NCBI GenBank assembly: GCA_026770585.1 | Contig: MU647123.1 | Location: 115,284-129,424 of the forward strand | DNA from: Baffinella frigidus | Taxonomy: Eukaryota > Cryptophyceae > Cryptomonadales > Baffinellaceae | Length of the DNA: 14,141 nucleotides | Direction: 5' to 3' | Shown: in pieces, positions 5,335 through 11,921 of the stretch | Position numbering within the stretch: the first letter of the stretch is position 1 | Layout of the letters: every line of letters starts with the position of its first letter | The notes under the pieces: model-generated | What the model saw: the letters and a program-made list of their open reading frames with translations, nothing else | What the model was told of the DNA's origin: nothing | Databases searched by the model: none | Translations under genes and position numbers: made by a program

Positions 5335-5555
5335 GCAACTTATGGGCAAATTGATGGTTTCTTAAGTCAATCCCCAAACAGATACACTCGGAATCCGAGT
5401 GCAGTTGTGGGAGATCGAATTAAGAATTGCTTGATACTCTGCCCTGGAGACAACTTATGGGCAAATGTTCATTCAATCTCCCACAAATGCATCGGATTCC
5501 GAGTGTATTTGTATGGGGATTGACTTAAGAAACCATCAATTTGCCCGTCAGTTGC
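5335..5555. mobile_element. MITE with long arms, 221 bp
   Basis: GGGCAAATTGATGGTTTCTT and the following AAGTCAATCCCCA at the left are inverted at the right end up to about 5547, and the pairing continues outward to GCAACT/AGTTGC with three mismatched bases. Inner arms also pair (TGTGGGAGAT with ATCTCCCACA). CAACTTATGGGCAAAT occurs again in direct orientation at about 5452, so the element may be nested. No clear target duplication. Core TTTCTTAAGTCAAT is shared with the element at 2957-3106. Confidence 0.75.
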
Positions 5556-5558
5556 CTC

Positions 5559-5690
5559 CTGGGTGGTGAAACAGGCGCTCTCGAGGTTCGTGTGCCCCCG
5601 TTAACCTCCGAATAAGGCAAGTAACCTCCGGATAAGGCAAATAACCTCCGGATAAGGTAATTGACCTCCGGATAAGGCACATAAATGGAC
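5559..5690 (-). repeat. Introner-like intron, 132 bp
   Basis: Donor CCG|GTCCATTTATGTGCC, five CCTTATCCGGAGG-type units, the tail GGTTAACGGGGGCACACG and an acceptor TTTCACCACCCAG. What follows the acceptor is only a few bases before the MITE at 5335-5555, so the downstream exon is not identifiable. Confidence 0.6.
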
Positions 5691-5754
5691 CGGGTTTACC
5701 ATTCTTGATGGCATCCAGTCGTTGCTCCCGTTCGAAGGTTTCCTAGGAGAGAAG
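5691..5754 (-). CDS. Candidate exon, Ser/Pro-rich
   Basis: This 64-bp exon has acceptor CCCCCCCAG and donor CCCG|GTCCATTTATG. After one base it reads FSPRKPSNGSNDWMPSRMVNP. It ends in phase 0, which suits the phase 0 start of the exon at 4829. Ser-Pro and basic residues fit a regulatory N-terminal region, but no domain is recognised. A short relic with TAATGGTAAACG lies near 5302-5314. The shared donor module is the main evidence that it is an exon. Confidence 0.42.
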
Positions 5755-5789
5755 CTGGGGGGGGTGCCGCCGCTGGTGAGGGGGGTTGG

Positions 5790-5956
5790 GAGTTAGGGCT
5801 TATCGGCATAGCTCTTGTCTCTGAGGCGGGCCCGTTTTCTTAAGGCTCATAGACTTTTGTATCACTCAACGCAAGGCTCAGGGGCCTCATGTAGGACCTG
5901 TATCGAGAGTAATAAAGAAGAAGAAGTTAGGGTTTGGGGGGGTTGAGTTGGATTTC
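5790..5956 (+). repeat. Possible retroelement tail with AATAAAGAAGAAGAAG
   Basis: GCAAGGCTCAGGGGCCTCATG ... TATCGAGAGTAATAAAGAAG followed by further AAG steps ends directly against TTAGGGTTTGG. The (AAG)n end and AATAAA suggest a 3' tail of a non-LTR element on the plus strand, related to the end at 1611-1655. Confidence 0.35.
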
Positions 5957-6116
5957 TCGCTGCCGAGCGAGGACGGGACACAAATTTAGAGGGGTTCAGA
6001 AAAATTCACCTGAATCCTGAAGGAACTGGACTTTTAAATTCCTTGTAAAATGGAAAAGCCAGGACCGGGTTTCCGGTCTTGGTTTTCGTTCTTGTGCTGT
6101 GTTGGCTCGACAGCGG

Positions 6117-6324
6117 TAGAGCCAATGTGGTAGGACTTGGCCAAATCGAACATCGAACTTACAAGATGCGAACTTCTAGATGGATCCTTTTGGACATGTA
6201 GCGTTTTAAATTTAAGTTTTGCAGCACAAACCATGCTGTTTACTAATAATTACGGTCCATCTAGAAGTTTGCATCTTGTAATTTCGAAGTTCGATTTGGC
6301 CATGTCCCTACCACATTGGCTCTA
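6117..6324. mobile_element. TA-flanked 208-bp MITE
   Basis: The ends are TA-GAGCCAATGTGGTAGG and its inverse CCTACCACATTGGCTC-TA. The arms pair for about 65 bases with scattered mismatches, through GCGAACTTCTAGATGG. The TA at each end fits Tc1/mariner-type insertion. Related ends are seen at 6395-6426 and 13983. Confidence 0.85.
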
Positions 6325-6394
6325 GAGCGTTTGCGGTAACTATTGTCCGTTTTCGACTTGCAGTTTTCGAGGTTTCGCAGTTTTCGGGGTTTTG

Positions 6395-6426
6395 GAGCCA
6401 ATGTGGTTTTCGGGCCACATTGGCTC
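6395..6426. mobile_element. 32-bp minimal hairpin relic of the same MITE
   Basis: GAGCCAATGTGG and its exact inverse CCACATTGGCTC are separated by only 8 bases, followed by TA. These are the 12 outermost bases of the 6117-6324 element with nearly all the interior gone. Left flank is TTG, not TA. Confidence 0.65.
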
Positions 6427-6499
6427 TAGGGGATGACGGGGTTTGAGGTGGGGTATATGGGTTGAGGTGGGGTATATGCTCCTAATGGAGTCCCCCGCA

Positions 6500-6545
6500 G
6501 TTCTCAAAATACGCGAAAAAAAGGCTGGCGAGCTCGGCGGAGACG
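6500..6545 (-). CDS. Weak candidate exon (SSPPSSPAFFSR)
   Basis: The minus strand between a CCCGAG and a CGC|GTATTT reads SSPPSSPAFFSR. The acceptor is poor and there is no second copy, so this rests on composition and position only. It could be plain intron. Confidence 0.15.
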
Positions 6546-6547
6546 AG

Positions 6548-6632
6548 CTCGGGTGTCGGGTTTCAGGTTTCGGGTTTCGGGTTTCGGGTTTCGGGTTTCG
6601 GGTTTCGGGTTTCGAGTTGAGGGGTTGGGGGC
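6548..6632 (+). repeat. TTTCGGG heptamer block
   Basis: About eight consecutive TTTCGGG units. The GFRVSGF-type ORFs on the plus strand and the PETRNPK ORF on the minus strand are this repeat translated. Confidence 0.9.
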
Positions 6633-6636
6633 GCAC

Positions 6637-6683
6637 AAGAAGAGGTCGGTCGTCATGTTGCCCTGCGGCGTGATGGTCTCCCC
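6637..6683 (-). CDS. Candidate small exon (GETITPQGNMTTDLF)
   Basis: This 47-bp segment sits between a CCGGAACAG acceptor and a CTT|GTGCGC donor on the minus strand. It reads GETITPQGNMTTDLF, not repeat-like, and is flanked on both sides by heptamer blocks. TPQ is a possible phosphorylation site. No copy elsewhere in the window and no recognised domain. The island of ordinary codon sequence between repeats is the main evidence. Confidence 0.4.
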
Positions 6684-6689
6684 CTGTTC

Positions 6690-6895
6690 CGGGCTTCGGG
6701 TTCAGGGTTTCGGGTTCAGGGTTCAGGGTTCAGGGTTTGGGGTTTCGGATTGAGAGTTTCGGGTTCAGGGTTTCGGGTTTCGGGTTTCGGGTTCAGGGTT
6801 TCGGGTTCAGGGTTTGGGGTTTTGGGTATCGGGTCTTGGGTCCTGGGTCTTGGGTTCAGGGTTCAGGGTTCAGGGTTCAGGGTTTGGGGTCCACT
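6690..6895 (+). repeat. TTTCGGG/TTCAGGG heptamer block
   Basis: Alternating TTTCGGG and TTCAGGG units with a short run of CTTGGGT. The plus-strand ORFs in this stretch are artefacts of the repeat. Confidence 0.9.
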
Positions 6896-7033
6896 CAGAA
6901 GGCTACAGGGACCAAGTTTGAACCGAAATTGGAGCCGTTTCTTCAATTTTGTATGAGAAATGCGCGCGTCATCCCCGGATTTCCGGGGCTGAGTGGTCAT
7001 CGTAGCCCACCGAGTGGATTGGTTATCGATCTG
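6896..7033. other. Unassigned, with a possible decayed MITE half
   Basis: GAAATTGGAGCCGTTTCTTC at 6927 resembles the inner arm of the 175-bp MITE (GAAATTGGAGCCATTTTG). CCACTCAG at 6892 is inverted at 6989-6996. No exon supported. Confidence 0.3.
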
Positions 7034-7208
7034 TAGAGCGCTGTGCAGAGAAGTTGGCCACGGAAAATAATGAAAAATCGAGAAATTGGAGCCATTTTGT
7101 CGACTTTTGAGAAATTTAGTACCATGAATTTCTCAAAAGTGGACAAAATGGCTCCAATTTCCCTATTTTCCCATTTTGCGGTGGCCAACTTCTCTGCACA
7201 GCGCTCTA
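7034..7208. mobile_element. TA-flanked 175-bp MITE, copy 2 (inverted)
   Basis: Same length and ends as 2192-2366, with TA at both sides, and about 90% alike when inverted. This copy has the better-paired inner arms. Confidence 0.88.
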
Positions 7209-7282
7209 AGAAGGCCTAGCGCTATCCGAGTAAAGTTGGGCACGTCATAAAGTTCACAGAGACGTCTACCTGCACTTGATTT

Positions 7283-7426
7283 AATTTCGGACCAAGACAG
7301 AATCTGTCCCGCTATCTTAGGCTCCCCACGCGGACGGTAAGGGTGTATATGCTATTTCAGGCATCAAATGATGCTTTCTTACGCCTTTTCATCAGGACAG
7401 ATTCTGGTATGGTCCGAGATGAAATT
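7283..7426. mobile_element. Imperfect inverted repeat, possible old MITE
   Basis: AATTTCGGACCAAGACAGAATCTGTCC at the left is inverted at the right with a few gaps (GGACAGATTCTGG ... GGTCCGAGATGAAATT). The middle holds a GCATCA/TGATGC hairpin. No target duplication seen. The surrounding 7209-7500 shows no gene. Confidence 0.5.
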
Positions 7427-7525
7427 CGTACTGGAGCCCCTGCTCTGCAACTAATAATGACGTGCTCAGATTTAAGCGGAGAGAGCTAGAAGGTACGCTT
7501 GTCTGGCAGCGGTTTTTGGGAGAGA

Positions 7526-7548
7526 GTGAGTCGCTTTACTTGTTGAGG
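7526..7548 (+). repeat. GTGAGTCGCTTTACTTGTTG repeat
   Basis: The same 20-base string occurs here, with a close match at 8205-8226 and an exact one at 8233-8254. In each place it lies beside TTGAGG. It probably belongs to the dispersed repeat that follows at 7566. Confidence 0.6.
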
Positions 7549-7565
7549 AGTTGTAGGTGGAGTTA

Positions 7566-7692
7566 GTTGTAGGTGGAGTTAGAATCCATCCGGAAAATGC
7601 TCGTATGAGCGGCCGACACGGGGTACAGTAAGTGGCACAATGCGTAGCATGTGCGGCGCTGACGCTGGTTGTTTGGCAATAAATTATCAATC
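7566..7692 (+). repeat. Dispersed repeat with AATAAA near its end, copy 2
   Basis: Counterpart of 2519-2655. GTTGTAGGTGGAGTTAG is doubled at its start. It ends CAATAAATTATCAATCTC. Confidence 0.65.
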
Positions 7693-7721
7693 TCTCTGTT
7701 GAGGAGCTCAACCCTAGCAGG

Positions 7722-7884
7722 TTTCGTGTTTCGGGTTTCGGGTGTCGGGTTCCAGGTTCCAGGTTTTGGGTTCCAGGATTAGGGGTCGGCGGGGTCCGGG
7801 GTCCGAGGTCCGTGTTCTGGGTTCCGGGTTCCGGGTTCCGGGTTCCGGGTTCCGAGTCTCGGGGGTCGTGTTCCGGGGTTTCGG
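7722..7884 (+). repeat. TTTCGGG/TTCCGGG heptamer block
   Basis: Short runs of TTTCGGG, TTCCAGG and five TTCCGGG units. Degenerate at 7780-7815. Confidence 0.85.
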
Positions 7885-7886
7885 GG

Positions 7887-8150
7887 TTCGGGTTTGCGAC
7901 CAGGGACGTGCAGGGTTTCGGGTTCCGTGTTCCGGGGGTTTAATCCGGGGGGGTTGAGACCTGGGGGGTGCACAGTTTGTGGGTGCAGTCGCCCTCCTCC
8001 TCCACCCTCATCAAAGAGAACTTCATCGAAGGTTATGGTCAGGGATCAGGGGATCAGGGGATCAGGGAACCTCGGTCGGACTGCATGGACGTGCATGCAG
8101 TCGCCCTCTTGGATGCAGTCCCCTCCACCTCCGCCCTCGTCTAACTTTAA
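7887..8150 (-). pseudogene. Decayed copies of the acidic exon
   Basis: Three relics of the exon at 8266-8366 lie here on the minus strand. 8140-8090 reads GGDCIQEGDCM. 8025-7961 reads TFDEVLFDE and, after a frame change, EEEGDCTHKLCTPQ with a following GTCTCAACC donor. 7905-7887 keeps only PCTSL and GTCGCAAACC. Order and spacing suggest an older set of the same tandem duplication that produced 8265-8915. Confidence 0.55.
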
Positions 8151-8265
8151 CAACCCCACATTTAAAATACCCCCTCTTCCAGCCTCGAGTGGGGTGAGGC
8201 CGAGTCAGTCGCTTTACTTGTTGAGGGGAGAGAGTGAGTCGCTTTACTTGTTGAGGGGCTCAAAC

Positions 8266-8366
8266 CAGGGGCGTGCACGGTTCGTGGATGCAGTCGCCAT
8301 CCATCTCCACCCGCACATCCTCGTCCCGCATGAACACCGCCTCATCAAAGAGATCCTCATCAAAGT
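8266..8366 (-). CDS. Acidic exon, tandem copy 3 in transcript order
   Basis: This 101-bp segment has acceptor ACCATAG and donor CTG|GTTTGAG. After two bases it reads FDEDLFDEAVFMRDEDVRVE then MDGDCIHEPCTPL. It differs from the next copy by CIHE for CIYE. No known domain; acidic with a Cys-x4-Cys spacing (DCIHEPCTP). Its length is not a multiple of three, so including two copies in a row would shift the frame. Confidence 0.5.
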
Positions 8367-8545
8367 CTATGGTTAGTGGTTAGGGGATGAGGGGATGCGG
8401 GGATGATGGGATGCGGGGATGATGGGATGAGGGTATGAGGGGATGATGGGATGATGGGATGAGGGGATGGTGAGACCCGGGGCATCAAAAGTTATGGTCA
8501 GGGGTTAGGTGGTGAGGGGGTCAAGGGATGAGGGGATGGTGAGAC

Positions 8546-8646
8546 CAGGGGCGTGCACGGTTCGTAGATGCAGTCGCCATCCATCTCCACCCGCACATCC
8601 TCGTCCCGCATGAACACCGCCTCATCAAAGAGATCCTCATCAAAGT
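8546..8646 (-). CDS. Acidic exon, tandem copy 2 in transcript order
   Basis: Same structure as 8266-8366, with donor CTG|GTCTCACC and reading FDEDLFDEAVFMRDEDVRVE then MDGDCIYEPCTPL. CTPL could be a Thr-Pro site of the kind found in N-terminal regions of cell-cycle kinases, but nothing proves that link. Confidence 0.5.
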
Positions 8647-8825
8647 CTATGGTTAGTGGTTAGGGGATGAGGGGATGCGGGGATGATGGGATGCGGGGAT
8701 GATGGGATGAGGGTATGAGGGGATGATGGGATGATGGGATGAGGGGATGGTGAGACCCGGGGTATCAAAGGTTATGGTCAGGGGTTAGGTGATGAGGGGG
8801 TCAAGGGATGAGGGGATGGTGAGAC

Positions 8826-8915
8826 CAGGGGCGTGCACGGTTCGTAGATGCAGTCGCCATCCATCTCCACCCGCACATCCTCGTCCCGCATGAACATCGG
8901 ACGCTGGAAGTCATG
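8826..8915 (-). CDS. Acidic exon, first copy with a different 5' part
   Basis: This 90-bp segment has acceptor GCTGCACCAG and donor CTG|GTCTCACC. It reads HDFQRPMFMRDEDVRVE then MDGDCIYEPCTPL in phase 0. It shares everything from FMRDED onward with the other two copies but begins HDFQRPM in place of FDEDLFDEAV. It is a multiple of three and has the strongest acceptor, so it may be the constitutive exon, with the others alternatives. Confidence 0.55.
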
Positions 8916-8927
8916 CTGGTGCAGCGT

Positions 8928-9125
8928 TTTGGGTTTAGAGTTGAGTGTTGAGTGTTGAGTGTTTGGGGTTTATGGTTTAGGTTTTAGGGTTTGGGGTTTG
9001 GGGTTTGGGGTTTGGGGTTTGGGGTTTGGGGTGTAGGGATTTGGGGTGTAGGGGTTGGGGTTTGGGGTGTATTGTTTAGGATTCAGGGCTTAGGGTTTAG
9101 GGTTTAGGGTTTAGGGTTTAGGGTT
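8928..9125 (+). repeat. Telomere-like block (TTTGGGG, then exact TTTAGGG)
   Basis: TTTGGGG units at 8965-9050 and five consecutive TTTAGGG-type units at 9088-9125, directly abutting the next exon's donor. Confidence 0.9.
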
Positions 9126-9128
9126 AAC

Positions 9129-9184
9129 CGGCCCGTCCTCCGTCGACATGTCGATTTCTTCGTTCTCGTGCTCGTGCATCACCC
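9129..9184 (-). CDS. Candidate exon, acidic (MHEHENEEIDMSTEDGP)
   Basis: This 56-bp exon has acceptor ACCGCCACAG and donor CCG|GTTAACCC. After two bases it reads V and MHEHENEEIDMSTEDGP. An upstream copy at 9330-9406 keeps HEQENEEIDMS in the same frame, and the differences between them are mostly silent or conservative up to that point. No known domain. ATG at 9179 could even be a start codon, since a Met opens the acidic run in both copies. Confidence 0.42.
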
Positions 9185-9329
9185 CTGTGGCGGTCAGGGT
9201 TTGGCGTTCAGGGCCCCCACTAACCTCCGGATAAGGAAAATAACCTCCGGATAAGGCAAGTAACCTCCGGATAGGAAAAATAACCTCCGGATAAGGCAAG
9301 TAACCTCCGGATAAGGCACATAAATGGAC
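9185..9329 (-). repeat. Introner-like intron, 145 bp, best-defined
   Basis: Donor CCA|GTCCATTTATGTGCC, six CCTTATCCGGAGG-type units (one missing a base), tail GGTTAGTGGGGGCCCTGAACG and acceptor GACCGCCACAG. Both splice sites are clear and the two flanking exons are paralogous copies. This is the longest array in the window. Confidence 0.72.
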
Positions 9330-9406
9330 TGGGGCTGGAAGTCTTTATCACCCTCCGCCGGAAATCGACATGTCGATTTCTTCGTTCTCCTGCTCGTGCA
9401 TGACTC
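9330..9406 (-). pseudogene. Upstream copy of the 9129-9184 exon
   Basis: Acceptor CCCCCACAG, donor CCCCA|GTCCATT. It reads VMHEQENEEIDMSISGGG and then two stops in that frame. Another frame stays open and ends DKDFQPQ, and GACTTCCAGC is shared with HDFQRP of the exon at 8915. It looks like a chimera of two exons. Confidence 0.45.
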
Positions 9407-9462
9407 CTGTGGGGGTCGGAGTTGAGGGTTAAGAGAGGCTGGACCATGAGAAAAGGTGACCA

Positions 9463-9600
9463 CGGACCGTCTCAGTAAGTCAATTTCGCCTTGAAATCTC
9501 AGTAAGTTAATTTCGCCTCGAAATCTGAGCCGTTTCTAGGCAGAAGAACCATCTCAGTGTAAGTACGGACCGTCTCAGTTCAGTCAACCAACACTTATAG
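9463..9600. repeat. 27-bp tandem pair and CGGACCGTCTCAGT repeat
   Basis: TCAGTAAGTCAATTTCGCC and the following TTGAAATC is repeated in tandem (about 9473-9526) with two changes. ACGGACCGTCTCAGT occurs at 9463 and 9566. No gene visible. Confidence 0.6.
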
Positions 9601-9666
9601 AACACCGCACAATCCTTTTGTAAGAAGGTCAGATTCAAGGAGGTGTGTGTTTGGATTTCGTGCGTT

Positions 9667-9709
9667 TCGATAAAAATTTAAAACCCCTAAATTTGGCCGT
9701 TTTTATCGA
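9667..9709. repeat. 10-bp inverted repeat in unassigned sequence
   Basis: TCGATAAAAA at 9667-9676 is inverted at 9700-9709. The wider 9600-9815 stretch is A/T-richer than its surroundings and carries no supported exon; the 69-codon ORF here has no recognisable feature. Confidence 0.4.
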
Positions 9710-9814
9710 TTTGGTCCCTCCAGAACACGAAAACCTAAATTCAGTCATGTTTTATCTATTTGCCTCCCCCCACACAAACCCCGAATCGATACGGCGCGTG
9801 TTGGGGTTTAGGTA

Positions 9815-10015
9815 CCCATGCCACACAGCGGACTTCGAAGGGATTTCTGAATAACCCTTAAGCGTTAAGACCTACGACCCTACGGTAGGCAACCCGTAGG
9901 GGCATAGGGGGGTTCCTACGGATAAGGTAACGGAAACTCGCCCCAAAATGGGCCGAAAAAGCCTTCGTGGCCCGCTGTGTGGCGCTCTCTCATGAGTCGA
10001 TTGGGTCTCACCAAA
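9815..10015. repeat. CCACACAGCGG-type repeat copies in both orientations
   Basis: CCACACAGCGGACTTCGAAG and following GGATTTCTGAATAACCC lies on the plus strand at 9821. The same motif lies on the minus strand at 9953-9982, 10689-10746 and 11677-11709, with CCCATTTTGGG next to it. On the minus strand it can read HTAGYEGIFG, but no consistent splice sites surround it. A dispersed unit of unknown type. Confidence 0.5.
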
Positions 10016-10097
10016 TTGGTGCAACCGGGCTCTTTTTCGCCCCTAAGTTGACGGGTGTGTACCGCAAACGAGTGATGTCAACTTATGAATAGTCGGC
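10016..10097. repeat. 82-bp direct repeat, copy 1
   Basis: TTGGTGCAACCGGGCTCTTT ... ATGAATAGTCGGC is repeated at 10277-10358 with one difference. Inside, AAGTTGAC and GTCAACTT form an 8-bp inverted pair. Similarity resumes after it with GTGTGGTTCAGYGCCTCGC. Confidence 0.9.
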
Positions 10098-10131
10098 CAA
10101 CCTGTGTGGTTCAGTGCCTCGCGCGCCTCGG

Positions 10132-10276
10132 GATTTGGTACGTTTCCGAAGACACAAACGTAGACCTGTTCGCCTCACCACACGGTGGCTACGAAGGGAT
10201 CAGGAGAGGTGGTAACCTCTCTTGAAACCTCATAACATGTTGGTATTGATCAACAGTAGCTACTGTCAACGCCGTT
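10132..10276. other. Spacer between direct repeats, with small palindromes
   Basis: Holds the ACGTTTCCGAAGACAC repeat shared with 3263, the hairpin GAGAGGT-GGTA-ACCTCTC near 10204 and the perfect palindrome ACAGTAGCTACTGT near 10253. No gene. Confidence 0.45.
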
Positions 10277-10358
10277 TTGGTGCAACCGGGCTCTTTTTCG
10301 CCCCTAAGTTGACGGGTGTATACCGCAAACGAGTGATGTCAACTTATGAATAGTCGGC
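10277..10358. repeat. 82-bp direct repeat, copy 2
   Basis: Second copy of 10016-10097, followed at once by the heptamer blocks. Confidence 0.9.
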
Positions 10359-10388
10359 TGTGTGGTTCAGCGCCTCGCTCGCCTTCAC

Positions 10389-10465
10389 TGAGTTCCCCCG
10401 AATGGGGGTTCAGGGTTCAGGGTTCAGGGTGCAGGGTGCAGGGTTCAGGGTTCAGGGTTCAGGGT

Positions 10466-10532
<67 letters not shown>

Positions 10533-11360
10533 GGTTCAGGGTCTAGGGTTCAGAGTTTCGGTACCCATGCTAAGCGCCTCCCCAGCGATCCCCCGAAACG
10601 GGGTTTGGGGTCTAGGGTTTAGGGTTCAGGGTTTAGGGTCTAGGGTTTAGGGTTCAGGGTTTAGGGCTTCGGTACCCATGCTAAGCGGCTCCCAAGCGAT
10701 CCCCCGCCCAAAATGGGCCAAAAATCCCTTCGTAGCCCGCTGTGTGGTTATCATAAAAGTGCAAGTGAATCAGTAATGTCCCAAAATTGGTTTTGGGGGC
10801 TCAGGGTTTAGGGTTCAGGGTTCAGGGTCTAGGGTTGAGGGCTTAGGTACCCATGCTAAGCGCCTCCTCAGCGATCCCCCGATTCGGGGTTTAGAGGTTA
10901 GGGTTTCGGGTTCAGGGTTTCGGGTTTGGGGTTTGGGGTCTAGGGTTTGGGGTTTAGGGTCTAGGGTTTAGGGCTTTGGTACCCATGCTAAGCGGCTCCT
11001 GTCCTGGGTGTTGCTATGTTGGCTTGAAACCCATGCCTAACCTATCATAAAAGTGCAACTGAAGCAGTAATATCCCGAAATTTGGTTTGGAGGTTCAGGG
11101 TTGAGGGTTGAGGGTCTAGGGTTTGGGGTTTCGGTACCCATGCTAAGCGCCTCCCCTGAGTTCCGACGAATCGGGGTTTAGGGGTTAGAGTTTTGGGTTC
11201 AGGGTTCAGGGTTTAGGGTTTCGGGTTTCGGGTTCAGGGTCTAGGGTTTCGGGTTCAGGGTCTAGGGTTTCGGGCTCAGGGTCTAGGGTTTCGGGTTCAG
11301 GGTTCAGGGTGTCGGGTTTCGGGTTTTGGGTTTCGGGTTTCGGGTTGAGGTACCCATGCT
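10389..11360 (+). repeat. Composite tandem array: heptamer block plus GGTACCCATGCTAAGC unit
   Basis: Six units each hold a block of TTCAGGG, TTGAGGG, TTTAGGG or TTTCGGG heptamers followed by GGTACCCATGCTAAGCG and a SCTCC...CCCCCGA stretch (units near 10560, 10672, 10849, 10978, 11137 and 11350). TATCATAAAAGTGCAA with GTAATRTCCC appears in two of them (10748, 11042). On the minus strand each unit has a weak CTCAG acceptor, GAGGCGCTTAGCATGG and then GTACC, so a mini-exon with a heptamer intron is possible but unproven. Confidence 0.8.
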
Positions 11361-11424
11361 AAGCGGCTCTCCTGCCATCCCCCGAGTCGGAGACGAGCGC
11401 TTCGGAGACCTGATCCGGAACATA

Positions 11425-11640
11425 TCATTTAATTAGATGATAATTTGTTGATAATTTGTTAATTAGATGATATTTCACTTAACAAATTTTATCTCTGTTA
11501 TTTTTTGTTTATTTCGTTAATTAACAAATTTTACAATTTTCATTTGATTACAAATTTCATCATGTAATTCAACAAATTTTATCGTTTAATTTTATCATTT
11601 AACAACAAATCTTATCATGTACTTTAACGAGATTTGGCTT
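11425..11640. repeat. AT-rich block with degenerate AACAAATTTTATC units
   Basis: About 215 bp with very low G+C. AACAAATTTTATC-like units of about 20 bp recur on the plus strand from 11480 on, while 11440-11475 carries the same unit inverted (GATAATTTGTTGATAATTTG). The composition is sharply different from the G-rich surroundings. Confidence 0.75.
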
Positions 11641-11744
11641 GCCTACAGGAGGATCCTAGGCCTTATCGCTTGGGGGTTATTCAAAATCCGTTTGCAGCCC
11701 GCTGTGTGGTTGAGCGGTAAGCCTCCCCTGAGTTCTCCCGAATC

Positions 11745-11893
11745 TCATCCCCACAGGCATTTAAATTAAATGCTCGAAATGCATACTTGTGGCGTCAGAT
11801 TCTGCCTGAAGTGGCCAAATTGGCAACTTCTGGCAGCTTTTGAAGCCAAAAGTATGCGTTCCGAGCATTTAATTTACATGCCTGTGGGGACGA
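11745..11893. mobile_element. 149-bp MITE with AATC target duplication
   Basis: The ends are TCATCCCCACAGGCAT and its near inverse ATGCCTGTGGGGACGA. The arms continue through TTAAATTAAATGCTCG. AATC at 11741-11744 is repeated at 11894-11897. Removing the element gives CCCGAATCGGAGACG, matching CCCGAGTCGGAGACG of the unit at 11380. Confidence 0.85.
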
Positions 11894-11921
11894 AATCGGA
11901 GACGCGCGCACCGGCGACCTT

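Larger units (their letters stand above)
8265..8915. repeat. 280-bp tandem repeat carrying an exon and its intron
   Basis: Positions 8265, 8545 and 8825 begin nearly identical units spaced exactly 280 bp apart: two full and one partial that diverges after about 75 bases. Each full unit holds the acidic exon, then GGGGATGAT-type minisatellite (8371-8465, 8651-8745) and a GTTATGGTCAGGGGTTAGG spacer. Only a few differences separate the copies, so the duplication is recent. Confidence 0.92.

Noticed and set aside
9088-9125. True chromosome end with functional telomere repeats
   Set aside because: Exact TTTAGGG runs are short, internal, mixed with many variants and repeated over 14 kb between exons. 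A real telomere would be uniform and terminal.
9200-9330. CRISPR array formed by regular CCGGATAAGG repeats
   Set aside because: The 20-bp units are contiguous with no unique spacers, and the setting is eukaryotic.
9111-9463. Minus-strand ORFs containing CLIRRLLALSGGYLPYPEV repeats, also at 220-699, 733-930, 3192-3521 and 3960-4199
   Set aside because: This is the CCTTATCCGGAGG array read as protein. The array starts with donor-like GTCCATTTAT and is better explained as intron sequence; only the edges of these ORFs overlap exons.
9645-9854. 69-codon plus-strand ORF in A/T-richer sequence
   Set aside because: No homology recognised, no splice or promoter context, and it runs into the CCACACAGCGG repeat.
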